NCBI GenBank assembly: GCA_900258555.1
Contig: LT984854.1
Span: 2,148,975-2,212,974, forward strand
Length of the DNA: 64,000 nt
Reading direction: 5' to 3'
Source: an uncultured Desulfobacterium sp.
GTDB lineage: Bacteria > Desulfobacterota > DSM-4660 > Desulfatiglandales > Desulfatiglandaceae
Part shown: positions 46,519 to 56,500 of the stretch, piece after piece
How positions within the stretch are numbered: the stretch's first letter is position 1
How the letters are laid out: each line of letters starts with the position of its first letter
Notes under the pieces: model-generated
Database searches by the model: none
What the model saw: the letters and a program-made list of their open reading frames with translations, nothing else
Told to the model about the DNA's origin: nothing
Made by a program: the position numbers and the translations under genes

Positions 46519-48131
46519 GGCTGGTAGGCATAGCTCCATGTTTCGGTCAATTTGCTTTCATTGAGTTTTAAAAAGGCCCGCAACTCCAGGGTTGCCTTCT
46601 TGTCCGGCGGCAGCAGTGCTTCAATAGGGCTGGATTCTTCAAGGGCGATCTGAAAGACAAGACGCCAGCCTCTTGTCTCTCTGTTTTTATAGAGTTGCTG
46701 TTCTACCAACGTTGCCTTCGGGTCCATACTTATCACGGCGGTCAAGGGAGAGTCGGAAGGAAGGGATTGCAGCCTTTCACCGACATAATCAATAACAAAC
46801 TTTACTATATTTTCTTTGGGCCTTGCAGTGCGTGTAGCTATCACTCGACCCATAGGGGGTCTTGTGCGACCAGACAAATGCCAATTCAATTCATAAGAAA
46901 AAGCATAAGATTGCTTGGATTCCGACAGATTGGAAGGAACCCAGAATAAAACAATATTGTTGTTATTCTCGCTTGCAATCAGAGGTAGTTGGATCAGCTC
47001 CACGCGGCCTTCTCCCCAGTTTCCGACCGGAGTTACCCAGACACTGGGTCTGGACTCATAATGGGACTCCAGATCCTGATAGTGACAGAAATGGCGGTCA
47101 CGCTGAATCAGACCGAACCCTACCGGGTTTGAATCCTGAAAAGAGGTGACCAGAAGGGATTTGGGGTTCCTCAATGGCCGCCATATCCACTCGCCGGAAC
47201 CGGTAGCCATCATAAGGCCGTCCGAGTCATGAACCTCCAAACGAAAATCATCTACCGGTCGTTGATTGGTGTTCTCACCATAGAAAAACATGCTCGTAAG
47301 AGGGGCAATACCAAGTTTTTCTACAGAGTTGCGCAAAAAGATCCTGCTTGTAACCCTCATCAAAGTCTCTTTCCATGGGTATATGATATACTTATAGGCC
47401 CCTGTCACGCTTGGGCTGTCAAGGAGGGCATAAATAGTGATATGTCTTGTGCCGGCAGAGGGTTTTACCAGCCAGAATTCTTTAAAATACGGGAACTCCT
47501 CTCCACTGGAAAGGGCCGTATTAATTGCAAGCCCCCTTGCTGAGATGCCATAATTCATCTTCTGGCCGACCGCCCTCAGATAGCTCGCCCCAAGAAACAC
47601 CACCACCTCGTCATAATAGTCAAGATTATTAATTGGGTAATGCAGTCGGAAACCGGCAAAGCCCAAATCAGGAGGGACCATGGTCTTAAAATTATTTCTC
47701 CCATAATCAAATAGATCAGGCGAAAAAGGCACGTCACTTACACCTGAAGGATCAATGACATGGATTTTGATGGTTCTATCATAATAAAGACCGGGATGAA
47801 AGAATTGGGCAGTAAAAAGCAATTTATCCTTGGCCCATAAGGCGTGTTCTGGTTTAAACCTGATATCCCGCCAGTTATCATATGAAATATTCAACAAAAA
47901 CTCAGGAACCTTTCCATCGTTTTTGTTGTATGATTGTTTTGAAAGCTCGCTTGCCTTATCTATGACATTTTGGAAGCTAAATGCCTGCTTGGCCTCCGCC
48001 GTGGCGTAGAACACACTATCAAACGAATATACACAAAAAATTATAGGAATAAATAATAATATAAGTTTACGCATTAAAAACTCAAAACAGCCTTTAACCC
48101 GTGTATCAGGGGTTTCATTTGGAGGAGACAT
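46515..48131 (-). CDS. opgG: Glucans biosynthesis protein OpgG (periplasmic)
   Basis: 538 aa. N-terminal export segment (MRKLILLFIPIIFCVYSFDS), then the OpgG/OpgD fold: FSFQNVIDKASELSKQSY, LWAKDKLLFTAQFFHPGLYY, SYLRAVGQKMNYGISARGLA, TSMFFYGENTNQRPVDDFRL, HDSDGLMMATGSGEWIWRPL, and the NPVGFGLIQRDRHFCHYQDL block. The family is GH186; E. coli OpgD has beta-1,2-glucanase activity. The start is put at the ATG at 48131 because AAGGAA lies 8 nt upstream; earlier in-frame codons coincide with the predicted promoter. A second OpgG is at 51.8 kb. Confidence 0.93.
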   Translation of the reverse strand: MSPPNETPDTRVKGCFEFLMRKLILLFIPIIFCVYSFDSVFYATAEAKQAFSFQNVIDKASELSKQSYNKNDGKVPEFLLNISYDNWRDIRFKPEHALWAKDKLLFTAQFFHPGLYYDRTIKIHVIDPSGVSDVPFSPDLFDYGRNNFKTMVPPDLGFAGFRLHYPINNLDYYDEVVVFLGASYLRAVGQKMNYGISARGLAINTALSSGEEFPYFKEFWLVKPSAGTRHITIYALLDSPSVTGAYKYIIYPWKETLMRVTSRIFLRNSVEKLGIAPLTSMFFYGENTNQRPVDDFRLEVHDSDGLMMATGSGEWIWRPLRNPKSLLVTSFQDSNPVGFGLIQRDRHFCHYQDLESHYESRPSVWVTPVGNWGEGRVELIQLPLIASENNNNIVLFWVPSNLSESKQSYAFSYELNWHLSGRTRPPMGRVIATRTARPKENIVKFVIDYVGERLQSLPSDSPLTAVISMDPKATLVEQQLYKNRETRGWRLVFQIALEESSPIEALLPPDKKATLELRAFLKLNESKLTETWSYAYQP

Positions 48132-48185
48132 CTTATATTTCCTTAAATAATTTAAGAGGTTATTTATAAAACCCCACATAAAGAG

Positions 48186-48215
48186 ATATTAAGCCTAAAA
48201 GTCTTTTTATGTCAA
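48186..48215 (-). promoter_or_regulatory. Sigma-70-type promoter of the opgG-orf-opgH operon
   Basis: On the minus strand TTGACA (48215-48210), an 18-nt spacer and TAATAT (48191-48186). This would give a leader of about 48 nt to the opgG start chosen here. An imperfect palindrome ACCCATGATCACGGGT lies upstream, near 48266-48281. Confidence 0.5.
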
Positions 48216-48366
48216 CCTATCTGCAAGTAGCTGACGAGAAGAGCCAGTGAGGTTTATGGCAAGAAACCCATGATCACGGGTCCGGGGCGGGTCATTAATT
48301 ATCAGTTTGAACCAGCCAAATAGGCCTTAAAAAGAACTGACCACATATCCAGTTAGCAACAGGATG

Positions 48367-48639
48367 TTATTTGCCTTCTGAACTGATTTCCTCTTTGTCA
48401 ATACTAATTACCTTCAATATATTTTTGCCGTTGATTTTTTTTAAGCGGCCTGTTACCTCTACTCCCTGGCCTAGCCGAGTAAAAAGCTCATTGGCCAAGT
48501 CATTTCTTTCTATGAAATACTCCTCCTCATCAAAGGTTGCGATATTTATGGATATAACTGATCCTTTTTCATCCCAGTCCGCAGGTATAATAACACCTCG
48601 AATTGTAATCAAATCAGAGTGTCTTTTTTTCTTCCCCAA
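48367..48639 (-). CDS. Unrecognised small OB-fold-like protein
   Basis: 90 aa. The sequence alternates short beta strands: LITIRGVIIPADWDEKGSVI, SINIATFDEEEYFI, GVEVTGRLKKINGKNILKVI. The pattern (strand, turn, strand, then a VxGxL-K-NGK-xxKV strand pair) resembles an OB fold, as in small nucleic-acid or NTP-binding proteins. No catalytic motif. No close neighbours in the same direction except opgG 190 nt downstream. Likely real because codon use and protein-like composition hold throughout, but the function is unknown. Confidence 0.6.
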   Translation of the reverse strand: MGKKKRHSDLITIRGVIIPADWDEKGSVISINIATFDEEEYFIERNDLANELFTRLGQGVEVTGRLKKINGKNILKVISIDKEEISSEGK

Positions 48640-49049
48640 ATTCTACAACCTCTAAAATGTCCCATCCCCGCCTTAAAATTGGTGGAATGATTACGAACCT
48701 CCACCGCGCTTCCTCAGGTTAAAAAGAAGACTTTCCAGTTGCCGGTCCTAGATTGTGCATCGCCAAAAGTTCACAAAGCAATAATTATACCAATAAACTA
48801 ATTACTTAATTTAACAACATATTTCCTAACTATTACACCGCCACAGGAACTCACAGTTCTTGGGTTATTTCACAAAACGAGCTCAGAACGTATAAAAAAA
48901 AGAAAGGGATAGCCTCTAATAGCCTGAAGTGAAAAGGGAAATATGAACAAGAAATCCTTGTTCCTGTATGTCAAAAACCAGAACTTAAAGTTCCCGAAAA
49001 ACAACAAACTCTCAATCTCCAGGTTATGGTAAATACTTTTTCTAGATTT
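48640..49049. other. Intergenic region, no clear gene
   Basis: About 410 AT-rich nt. The only structured element is GAACAAG-AAATC-CTTGTTC (48944-48962). A 29-codon frame (48943-49032) starts in that hairpin behind AAAAGGGAAAT but shows no family features. I see no RNA gene. Confidence 0.4.
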
Positions 49050-50453
49050 TTACTTTACCTTAAATTCTTTCTTGTTGATATTGTGCTTTACCATCAATTT
49101 GTTCAACTGACGCGTTGTTATACCAGCCGCTATTGCTGATTCCTGTATCTTTCCATTGCATCTGGCAAGCAGATCTCTGAGGTATTGATTTTCAGCAATA
49201 TCCACGGCCTTTCGTCTGACTTCTGCAAGAGAAATTAAAGAATCAGAGTCCAGGTCTACTGCGCCAATATCTGACTTGACAATTTCTTCAGGGAAATCTT
49301 TTTGCTCAAGCATTGGGGCTTTACCCAGGATATACGCCCTCTCCATAATGTTTTCCAGTTCTCGGATGTTTCCCGGCCACGGATAGTACTTAAACGCCCT
49401 TACGACATCAGGATGCACGCCATGAATGTTTTTTTGACCGGTCCTTTCTAGTTTTTTTAGAAATAAGTCAATGAAGTGGGGTATATCATTAATCCTTTCC
49501 CTCAGAGGCGGCACTTCAATAGAAAAAACATTTAAACGATAATAGAGGTCTTTTCGAAATTTTCCACTCTCGCACGCCTCTTTCATTTCAAGATTAGTTG
49601 CAGAAATTACTCTAACATCCACTTCAATGGTCTCTTCCCCTCCGACCCGTTGAAAAATTCCCTCCTGCAAGACCTGTAAGAGCTTGATCTGGGCGGAAGG
49701 AGTCAGGGTGCCAACCTCATCCAGAAAGATTGTGCCGCCATTGGCAATTTCAAATTTGCCAAGCTTCCGATTGATCGCCCCTGTGAAAGCGCCTTTTTCG
49801 TGGCCAAATAGTTCACTTTCCAGGAGCGTATCAGGAATAGAACCGCAATGGACCTGAATAAACTGATCATTCTTTCTGTTGCTATGATGATGAATCAGCT
49901 TGGCCAAAATGCCCTTTCCAGTCCCAGTTTCTCCAGTGACGAGAACCGTGGTCCTGGTGGGCGCAACCAGACGAATCTTTTCAAAAATCTCCTTCATTGA
50001 AGAGTGCTCAGTCTGAATTATCTCAAGGGAATCAGAGGCCCAAAATTTATCCCTTAGATAATCCAGCTCCGTCTGCATGCATGAATATTCTCGTATATTA
50101 TCAATAACATGCATTACTTCTTCATTAATAATGGGATAAGTGATATATTCACTTGCCCCTGCCCTCAATGCCTTTACCGCATCTCTAATCCTATCCTTGG
50201 GTGACATGACGATGACGTCGGAGGCAGGAGATATGGCCCAGATATGTTGCAAAACCTCCTTGTAGTTGAGACCTTCGCTATTCTCCCACAGAAGATCTAT
50301 ATCAAGAAATATGAATTCTGGATGCCTCTTGGCGACAATTTTCAGCGCGGCACTTCTATCAGATACTTTTTCAACTATGTAGTCTGACTCAAGAGATGAT
50401 TCAATGGAATTGATTGCTGATTTGGTTTCAGATGCTATAAGTACTATTGGCAT
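49050..50453 (-). CDS. Sigma-54-dependent activator with degenerate receiver domain
   Basis: 467 aa. N-terminal receiver-like domain (1-120), AAA+ domain with Walker [29 protein letters not shown] and [10 protein letters not shown], and a Fis-type HTH ([20 protein letters not shown]). In the receiver the likely phosphoacceptor Asp51 remains (FIFLDIDLL). The N-terminal acidic pair is replaced (VLIASET instead of VDDE) and the conserved Lys before Pro is replaced by Tyr106 (EYITYPI). Phosphorylation by a histidine kinase is therefore doubtful. No kinase gene is adjacent. It is divergent from a sigma-54 promoter and a lipoprotein gene 600 nt away, its probable target. Confidence 0.9.
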   Translation of the reverse strand: MPIVLIASETKSAINSIESSLESDYIVEKVSDRSAALKIVAKRHPEFIFLDIDLLWENSEGLNYKEVLQHIWAISPASDVIVMSPKDRIRDAVKALRAGASEYITYPIINEEVMHVIDNIREYSCMQTELDYLRDKFWASDSLEIIQTEHSSMKEIFEKIRLVAPTRTTVLVTGETGTGKGILAKLIHHHSNRKNDQFIQVHCGSIPDTLLESELFGHEKGAFTGAINRKLGKFEIANGGTIFLDEVGTLTPSAQIKLLQVLQEGIFQRVGGEETIEVDVRVISATNLEMKEACESGKFRKDLYYRLNVFSIEVPPLRERINDIPHFIDLFLKKLERTGQKNIHGVHPDVVRAFKYYPWPGNIRELENIMERAYILGKAPMLEQKDFPEEIVKSDIGAVDLDSDSLISLAEVRRKAVDIAENQYLRDLLARCNGKIQESAIAAGITTRQLNKLMVKHNINKKEFKVK

Positions 50454-50599
50454 GAGCCTCCAGCTTATTACAATTTCTTCAATTTTAACGATAAGAAGGA
50501 AAAAATATGCCCGTTAGGGAATCGTTATAAAAAAGGAGATCCCTCTAAAGAGGGCAGTCTAATCCTCTTATCAGGAATTTTCAATTCCCATTTTATCAT

Positions 50600-50721
50600 A
50601 ATCGGAACAAATAATTCTCGTTACCTGTTTCATCATTATTTAAATAACTTGTCTCCAAAAATTCATGTTTTCATCTCATAAATATGCTTGACATATCAAT
50701 GCCAATCGGAATATAGAATTC
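50600..50721. promoter_or_regulatory. Direct repeats, candidate enhancer sites
   Basis: AATCGGAACAAATAATTC (50600-50617) and AATCGGAATATAGAATTC (50704-50721) match at 15 of 18 positions. They lie about 160 and 55 bp upstream of the sigma-54 promoter, in the usual range for activator-binding sites. An overlapping sigma-70-like pair (TTGACA at 50688, TATAGA at 50712, spacer 18) is also present. Confidence 0.4.
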
Positions 50722-50774
50722 ACATAAAGATGTTCTTAAAATGATTAACATCTAAATTTCAAGGTGTTATCTGT

Positions 50775-50791
50775 TTGGTCCGATATTTGCT
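50775..50791 (+). promoter_or_regulatory. Sigma-54 (RpoN) promoter
   Basis: TTGGTCCGATATTTGCT fits YTGGCACGRNNNTTGCW at all key positions, including GG at -24 and GC at -12 with exact spacing. Transcription would run to the right, giving a leader of about 255 nt before the lipoprotein gene at 51057. Confidence 0.65.
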
Positions 50792-51056
50792 AAAGCTAAA
50801 AAAGATCGCCGACAACGATTACCAGGGGAAGCAACTTTTTTCCTGCTACCTGAGAAAGAGTTTTTGTCCACAGATGATCATTGTAGTTAATTGTAAACAC
50901 ACACAATTTTAAGAAGGGGGGGATAGCCAGGAAGAAACATATGAAAAGTGTTAAGGTTTTTTGCATAAATGACTTGATTTAGCGATGAGTAATGTTTAAG
51001 GTAAGTCAAAGTTTTGGTCTTTAGGGATTAACAATTTATTTTATTGGAGGAGAGTT

Positions 51057-51347
51057 ATGCGCAAGAGTTTAAGATGGGTAGCAATCGTTTCTGTTATGCT
51101 GTGGTTGGGCATGGGCCTCGTAGGCTGTGCAACCTCATCACAGGTTAAAGACCTTCAAACCAAGACCGAGAAGGCACAAAGCACAGCTGATAAGGCCTTG
51201 ATGGAAGCCGAGAAGGCTAAGGCTGATGCTGCAAAGGCATCTGCTGTAGCAAATGACGCCGCTGAGAAGGCTGACAAGGCAGCCGCACAGGCCGAGGAAT
51301 GCTCTGTAAAGTGCGAAAAGATGTTCAAAAAAGGAATGATGAAGTAA
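51057..51347 (+). CDS. Lpp-like alanine-zipper outer-membrane lipoprotein
   Basis: 96 aa. Type II signal peptide (LRWVAIVSVMLWLGMGLVGC) with lipobox LVGC and lipidated Cys24, then ATSSQVKDLQTKTEKAQSTA and a coiled coil of Ala-rich heptads (AEKAKADAAKASAVANDAAE), ending CSVKCEKMFKKGMMK. It resembles Lpp/OprI alanine-zipper lipoproteins, which trimerise in the periplasm. Two extra Cys near the C-terminus are unusual. A strong GGAGGAG site precedes the ATG. A sigma-54 promoter and an activator gene lie upstream, and a hairpin terminator lies downstream. Confidence 0.88.
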   Translation: MRKSLRWVAIVSVMLWLGMGLVGCATSSQVKDLQTKTEKAQSTADKALMEAEKAKADAAKASAVANDAAEKADKAAAQAEECSVKCEKMFKKGMMK

Positions 51348-51765
51348 CCGCCTCCTGGCTCACTCAAAGCCAAAAACCCCTGAGACGCGAAGGGGGAGGC
51401 ACAGACGGTTTGTATATGGCATTCTGCCTAACGTCTAAGCAAGGGCGTTGGGTAGTGTGCCATATCCGGAAATTAAAAAATTTTCTGCGCCCCTTTGGGG
51501 CGCAGAAAATGCGTCATGTTCAAATTTTTAGAAACTTGTTCTTCTTAAATTCATATCTTATGATCATTATCACTTCCGCTACCTAAGACCCTATTTTTTC
51601 ATCAATCAGTTATCTACTCACTAAAGGCGACACGTTGGAAACTACCGCAAAATTCTTTTGAATTTTTCTTAAACACATCTTAACATGCCCGGCAGTTTTA
51701 TTTATTGAAAAACAATAACATATTAATTTCACGGCATAATTTACAAAACAAATAAGGAAAGACTT
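51348..51765. other. Intergenic region between lipoprotein and second opgG
   Basis: About 420 nt holding the perfect hairpin at 51481-51509 and otherwise AT-rich sequence. A promoter for the second opgG must lie here, but no clear hexamer pair or sigma-54 match stands out. An AAGGAAAG ribosome-binding site precedes the opgG ATG. Confidence 0.5.
51481..51509. terminator. Perfect hairpin, likely bidirectional terminator
   Basis: TTTTCTGCGCCCC-TTT-GGGGCGCAGAAAA: 13 perfect pairs with a 3-nt loop, preceded by an A-run on the left. It stands about 130 nt after the lipoprotein stop. The GC-rich core with A/T flanks fits an intrinsic terminator, although the trailing T-run is weak on the plus strand. 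Confidence 0.65.
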
Positions 51766-53394
51766 ATGGAGACCCATGTTCATACTGCTGCAGATTACAA
51801 ATCAAATAATGACATAAAATCTAGAGGCTTCATTCGTACTGTTGCCGGAAACGCCATTTTTTTCTCCCTGTGGTTTCTGTTTTTTTTCGCTCAGGGGATT
51901 ACAAATACTGATGTAACATTCGCAGATTCCCCATTCCAGTTTCAAAATGTTGTTGAACTTGCAAGAGAAACGGCCGGATCTGCCTATAAAAGTCCAAAAG
52001 GCGAAGTGCCTGATTCACTACTCAACATCACCTATGATGAACATAGAGACATCAGGTTTATACCGGCAAAGGCCTTATGGAGGCGGGAAGGACTTCCGTT
52101 CACAGTCCAGTTCTTCCATCCAGGACTTTATTTTGATCGCACTGTAAGCATTAATACCGTTGATATGGAGGGTAATGTCAGCCCGGTCCAATTTTCAAAG
52201 GACCTCTTTGACTATAAGAGCAAGAGGGTAAAGGACCTTGTGCCAAAAGACTTAGGCTTTTCCGGGTTCCGTATACATTATCCCCTAAACACAAAAGATT
52301 ACCAGGATGAGGTATGCGTTTTTCTAGGGGCAAGTTATTTCCGGGCAGTCGGCCAGCACATGAATTACGGTCTGTCCGCCAGAGGACTTGCCATTGACAC
52401 TTACCTCCCCACCGGTGAAGAGTTCCCATATTTCAGAAAATTCTGGATCATAACCCCTACAATAAATTCCACAGAAATCACCTTTTACGCCCTGATGGAC
52501 AGCCCGAGCCTTTCAGGCGCCTATCAATTCATTGTTTACCCAGGCAAAGAAACGGTGATGGATGTCAAGAGCACAATATTTTTGAGAAAAAAGGTCCAAA
52601 AACTTGGAGTTGCACCCATGACAAGCATGTTTTTTTATGGTGAAAATTCCTCTATAAGACCTATTGACGACTTCAGGCCGGAAATCCATGACTCTGATGG
52701 TCTCATGTTGGCGACAGGCACTGGGGAATGGATATGGCGTCCACTGGTAAATCCCAGGACACTCCTTGTAACATCCTTCCAGACCACCAATCCCAAAGGC
52801 TTCGGCCTCTGTCAGAGGGATCAGGACTATGAAAAATATCTGGATATGGAGAGCCATTATGAAAACCGTCCAAGTCTATGGATCAGCCCCACAAGCGATT
52901 GGGGTGAAGGCAGACTGGAGCTTATACAAATCCACACTGAGGAAGAAATCCATGACAATATCGTTTCGCTGTGGATACCTTCCAATCTTCCTGATCCAGG
53001 AGTGCCGATTGAGTTCAATTACCGTATGAGCTGGCACTATTTTTCTGACGGAATGAGACCACCCACAGGGTTTGCATTAGCAACCATGACAGCCGCAGGC
53101 AAAGGCGAGAGATCAAAAAAATTTATTGTGGATTTTGGTGGGGGCATGCTTGAGTCTCTTCCCGCGGACAAATCCGTTGAGGCGGTTATCAGCGTAAGCG
53201 CAAACGCCAAACTTGTGGAAAAGCAGATTTCCAAAAACAGGGTAAACAACAGATGGCGCATGGTATTTGAGATCATCCCGGGAGATCGTGCTGGTAAGAA
53301 CAAAATTTTAAAAGATCCTATTGAACTGCGGGCATTCCTGAAATTGGACAAAGATATCCTGACTGAAACATGGAGTTATGTTTACCAACCTTAG
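51766..53394 (+). CDS. Second OpgG/OpgD family periplasmic glucan protein
   Basis: 542 aa, clearly paralogous to the OpgG at 46.5 kb over its whole length (FQFQNVVELARETAG, RREGLPFTVQFFHPGLYFDR, SYFRAVGQHMNYGLSARGLA, TSMFFYGENSSIRPIDDFRP, HDSDGLMLATGTGEWIWRPL, and the shared C-terminus ETWSYVYQP). One membrane or signal segment at about residues 27-47 (TVAGNAIFFSLWFLFFFAQG). As an OpgG/OpgD (GH186) protein it may act on beta-1,2-glucans. Here it pairs with the membrane-GH94 protein rather than with OpgH. Its stop codon lies inside the left arm of the palindrome at 53392. Confidence 0.9.
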   Translation: METHVHTAADYKSNNDIKSRGFIRTVAGNAIFFSLWFLFFFAQGITNTDVTFADSPFQFQNVVELARETAGSAYKSPKGEVPDSLLNITYDEHRDIRFIPAKALWRREGLPFTVQFFHPGLYFDRTVSINTVDMEGNVSPVQFSKDLFDYKSKRVKDLVPKDLGFSGFRIHYPLNTKDYQDEVCVFLGASYFRAVGQHMNYGLSARGLAIDTYLPTGEEFPYFRKFWIITPTINSTEITFYALMDSPSLSGAYQFIVYPGKETVMDVKSTIFLRKKVQKLGVAPMTSMFFYGENSSIRPIDDFRPEIHDSDGLMLATGTGEWIWRPLVNPRTLLVTSFQTTNPKGFGLCQRDQDYEKYLDMESHYENRPSLWISPTSDWGEGRLELIQIHTEEEIHDNIVSLWIPSNLPDPGVPIEFNYRMSWHYFSDGMRPPTGFALATMTAAGKGERSKKFIVDFGGGMLESLPADKSVEAVISVSANAKLVEKQISKNRVNNRWRMVFEIIPGDRAGKNKILKDPIELRAFLKLDKDILTETWSYVYQP

Positions 53395-53538
53395 GAGGCT
53401 GTCCGAGAATGCCCTTTTTCCCAAACTCTTTGTTATGCCCGAAAAAATTATCCTCAACATATCAAGCATATGCCCCCGGTAATTTTTTTGGGCATGCCCC
53501 AATTTTGGAAAAAATTGCTATTCTCGGCCAGCCTCCTA
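53392..53538. mobile_element. MITE-like 147-bp palindromic element
   Basis: Ends are TAGGAGGCTGTCCGAGAAT (53392-53410) and its near-perfect reverse complement ATTCTCGGCCAGCCTCCTA (53520-53538), 18 of 19 matching. The interior also folds: GCCCGAAAAAATTA pairs with TAATTTTTTTGGGC. It codes for nothing. Long terminal inverted repeats without a transposase are typical of MITEs, but a large transcription attenuator between the flanking genes is equally possible. The left end supplies the opgG stop codon. Confidence 0.6.
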
Positions 53539-53574
53539 GATATTCTCCTCCCATCTGTTTGAGACCTCGTTGAA

Positions 53575-56500
53575 GTGTCGAACCCAAAAAGAACCATCAC
53601 CGGCTGCAACCTGCTTGTTTATGCCATTACTTATGCAGGCGGTATCATTTCTGCAGCCGGTGTATGCCTTGTTATATGCCAGGGTCGTTCTTCATCCGTC
53701 TTTGCAGGTTTCCTTGGGCTGGTTGCGGGCATTCTATTAAAATATCACTTCACAAGAAAATTCCTGTCCATAACCGAGGCCATTCAGGATAGTCTTATCC
53801 CGGCTATCTTTGCCGCGTCGTTTTGTGCTGAAACGCACCTCTGGCAGGTCCCTTCCTCCTGGGGTCAGATCCTTACACTCACTGACCTTGGATCAGCCCT
53901 ATTCTGCCTTTTCTATTTTACCGCCCTTATCTACTGTCTGGCTGTCACAGGAAGACATTTGGGATCAACAGCAGGGGTGGTTATTCTCCTGATCCCCTAT
54001 CTTTTTAATGGACTGCTCATATTGGGCGCAACAGGGTTGATGGAAAAATTGGGAAATACCCTGGCCAGCGGCCTTGCTACAGCACCGTGGGCCGTTCGTA
54101 TCATTGGACGAACCGCAGTCATCGCAATTTTTAACGAAATCGTCCTTTCCTGTATCAGCCTTTTGCTTACAAAGAGGTGGATAAAAGACATTCGGATTCA
54201 TGTACTCCTCGTATTGAGCGCGGGCGGGGCTTCGCTTACCCCGGAGGTTGCAGATTTTGGTTCAGGCGATTTCCTGGCCACTCTACCCATGTCCCTTGCT
54301 CTTCCCATAACACTTATTGCCGTCATGATCTCTCAGGCAGGTCTATGGTCCCAGACGTTTCTTATAACCGGTGTATTCATAGACGCCATTCACGGTAAAA
54401 AGCCCTCGTGGTATTGGGACTCCTGGCACTATCGAATGGGGTTCTTAAAAGGCGCGGTATATGGTCTTGTCTTCATGTGTATGATTTACACCGCTTCTTT
54501 GGTGATTGGAGAAAAGGCATTCCTTTTCCTTACCATCGCACACCCCTATTTATCATGTTCCATTGCAGGCGCATTGCTTTTTCCCCTTTTCAAGACAATC
54601 ATTGAAACCTTTGACGGCAGCGCGAGATTCCTTAAGAGGGCAGCACTGAGCTTTTTGGATGATCTCAACTATATCAGGGGCACAGTAATCGGCGTATTTG
54701 TAGGATACTGCATATCAACTGGGTTTTTAAGTGCATCAGGAACCGATCGTTTTTTGTTTGGTCTTTGCGCAGGGGCAAGCGCCTATGCCGGGGTAAATAT
54801 TCTTACCGACGCCTTTAATATAATGTTGGGCAATAGGAAAAAGCTACAATCCTGGAGGATATATTGCCTGGAAGCCTGCCTTGGCGGGGCAGTGGGAGGT
54901 GGGCTTGCATGGTATCTTGATGGCCAACAGATACAGACAGTAGTTCATAAGGTGATCAAATACGCCAGTTATAACTTTTATGCATCCGGCATAGTCGTTG
55001 AAAGTTATGTAATCTATCCTCTCTGCAGCAAGTGGGGTGCAATGGATCTGGGCCAGGCAACAGGAGGTGTCAGGCTTTTATACAACGAGGCCCTGTCCGG
55101 TGTCATCAACTGGTCACTTGCGGCACCCCTGTTCGGCATAAATCTGATCGTTCTGACCGCCTTTTTCAAACGCACCATCGGCCCCATAAAAGAACTATTC
55201 ACAGAAAAAGGTCTTGTCACGCTCGTGGAACAGACAGTGAGGGTCCTTAGATGGGGGCTGTGGATGGCCCCTGTAATATACTCCTTACTCAGGATGTCGC
55301 AGGATCCGACATGGTACAATCAGGATGGAGCCATACGCACAATAGTGACAACGATCAAGTCCTGGACCCTGGAGCCAAGCGACTTTAGGTCATGGAGTCT
55401 AAGTGTTTTTTTGGGCATCCTGGTCCATGACTGGCTAAGGGTCCTGATATTCATTGACCATATGGGGCTTAGGGTGGCCACCATGGTAAACCTCTCGTTT
55501 GTCGGGGCGGACCTGCTGGATGAAAAAGCTGCAAGGGCCATTGGCCACTCTGCCCGTGCGAGATGCATCCCTGAAGGTCTCAGGCATTTTTTTACCTGGG
55601 CTCCACTGCTAATTCCATTTTATCTCCCCCGTGGTGCTGACTGGGATTATGTCTGGACCCGCTCCGCAATTCTTTACAGGGAACTCTCGGCGGATGGTCA
55701 TTGGCCTGCTGTCGATTACCTCGCAGGGTTTTTTCTGCTCATTACACTGGGTATCGGCACGGTCTTCGGCATTAGAAGACTGGAAGCTGCAATCAGGACC
55801 AAAGATATTGCCGGGATGCAGACCGGTTTTGGGGTCTCACGTTCTAAGGTCAGAGCACACATCCTAACCAATGGTGTCTATACAGTGGAAGTAATGGATA
55901 ACGGCGCGGGTTATAGTCGTGTATACAGCGCTTACAGAAAGGGCTTTGAGCTGGATATCACCAGACGCCCTGATGATCCTCTACATATGCAGGGAAAATT
56001 CTTTTACCTGGTGGACAGGGAAAAACAGGTTGGAAATCCTGAAAGATTCTGGTCCATAGGATCTTGCCCAGTGTGGCGTGAGGGGGCTCAATACAGTGTC
56101 ATCCAACCAAATCCGCTATCACTGATATTAACCTGCTCGTACGCAGGTATTAAGTCGGAGGCACACCTACGCCTTAATACCGATGAAACGGTTGAGCTCT
56201 GGCGTGTCAGGCTTTTTAACATGGAAAATTTCGCAAGGCGTATCGAGTTGATAAGCTATCAGGAATTCGGTATGAATCAAACAGATGCATACAGGCGCCA
56301 TCCCTTTTTCAACCACCTGCACGCCGGCACCAGATTTGTAAGGCCAATGGCCATGCTGCTGGCCGGAAACAGGCTGCTGAAAGATTCTAATACTGACCCC
56401 ACCAAAAGGAGAATGACCAAAGAGACCGCCTTTCATGCCTTAAAACCAGCGGCCGGCGTCAGGTTGCTGGGCTATGAGGACTCAAGATCAGGATTCATAG

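Noticed and set aside
48943..49032. 29-codon frame with a fair ribosome-binding site
   Set aside because: Too short to judge. The start overlaps a small hairpin and the peptide has no recognisable features.
50941..50982. 13-codon frame in the lipoprotein leader
   Set aside because: It has an AGGAAG site but no regulatory pattern such as a codon run or attenuator stem that would support a leader peptide.
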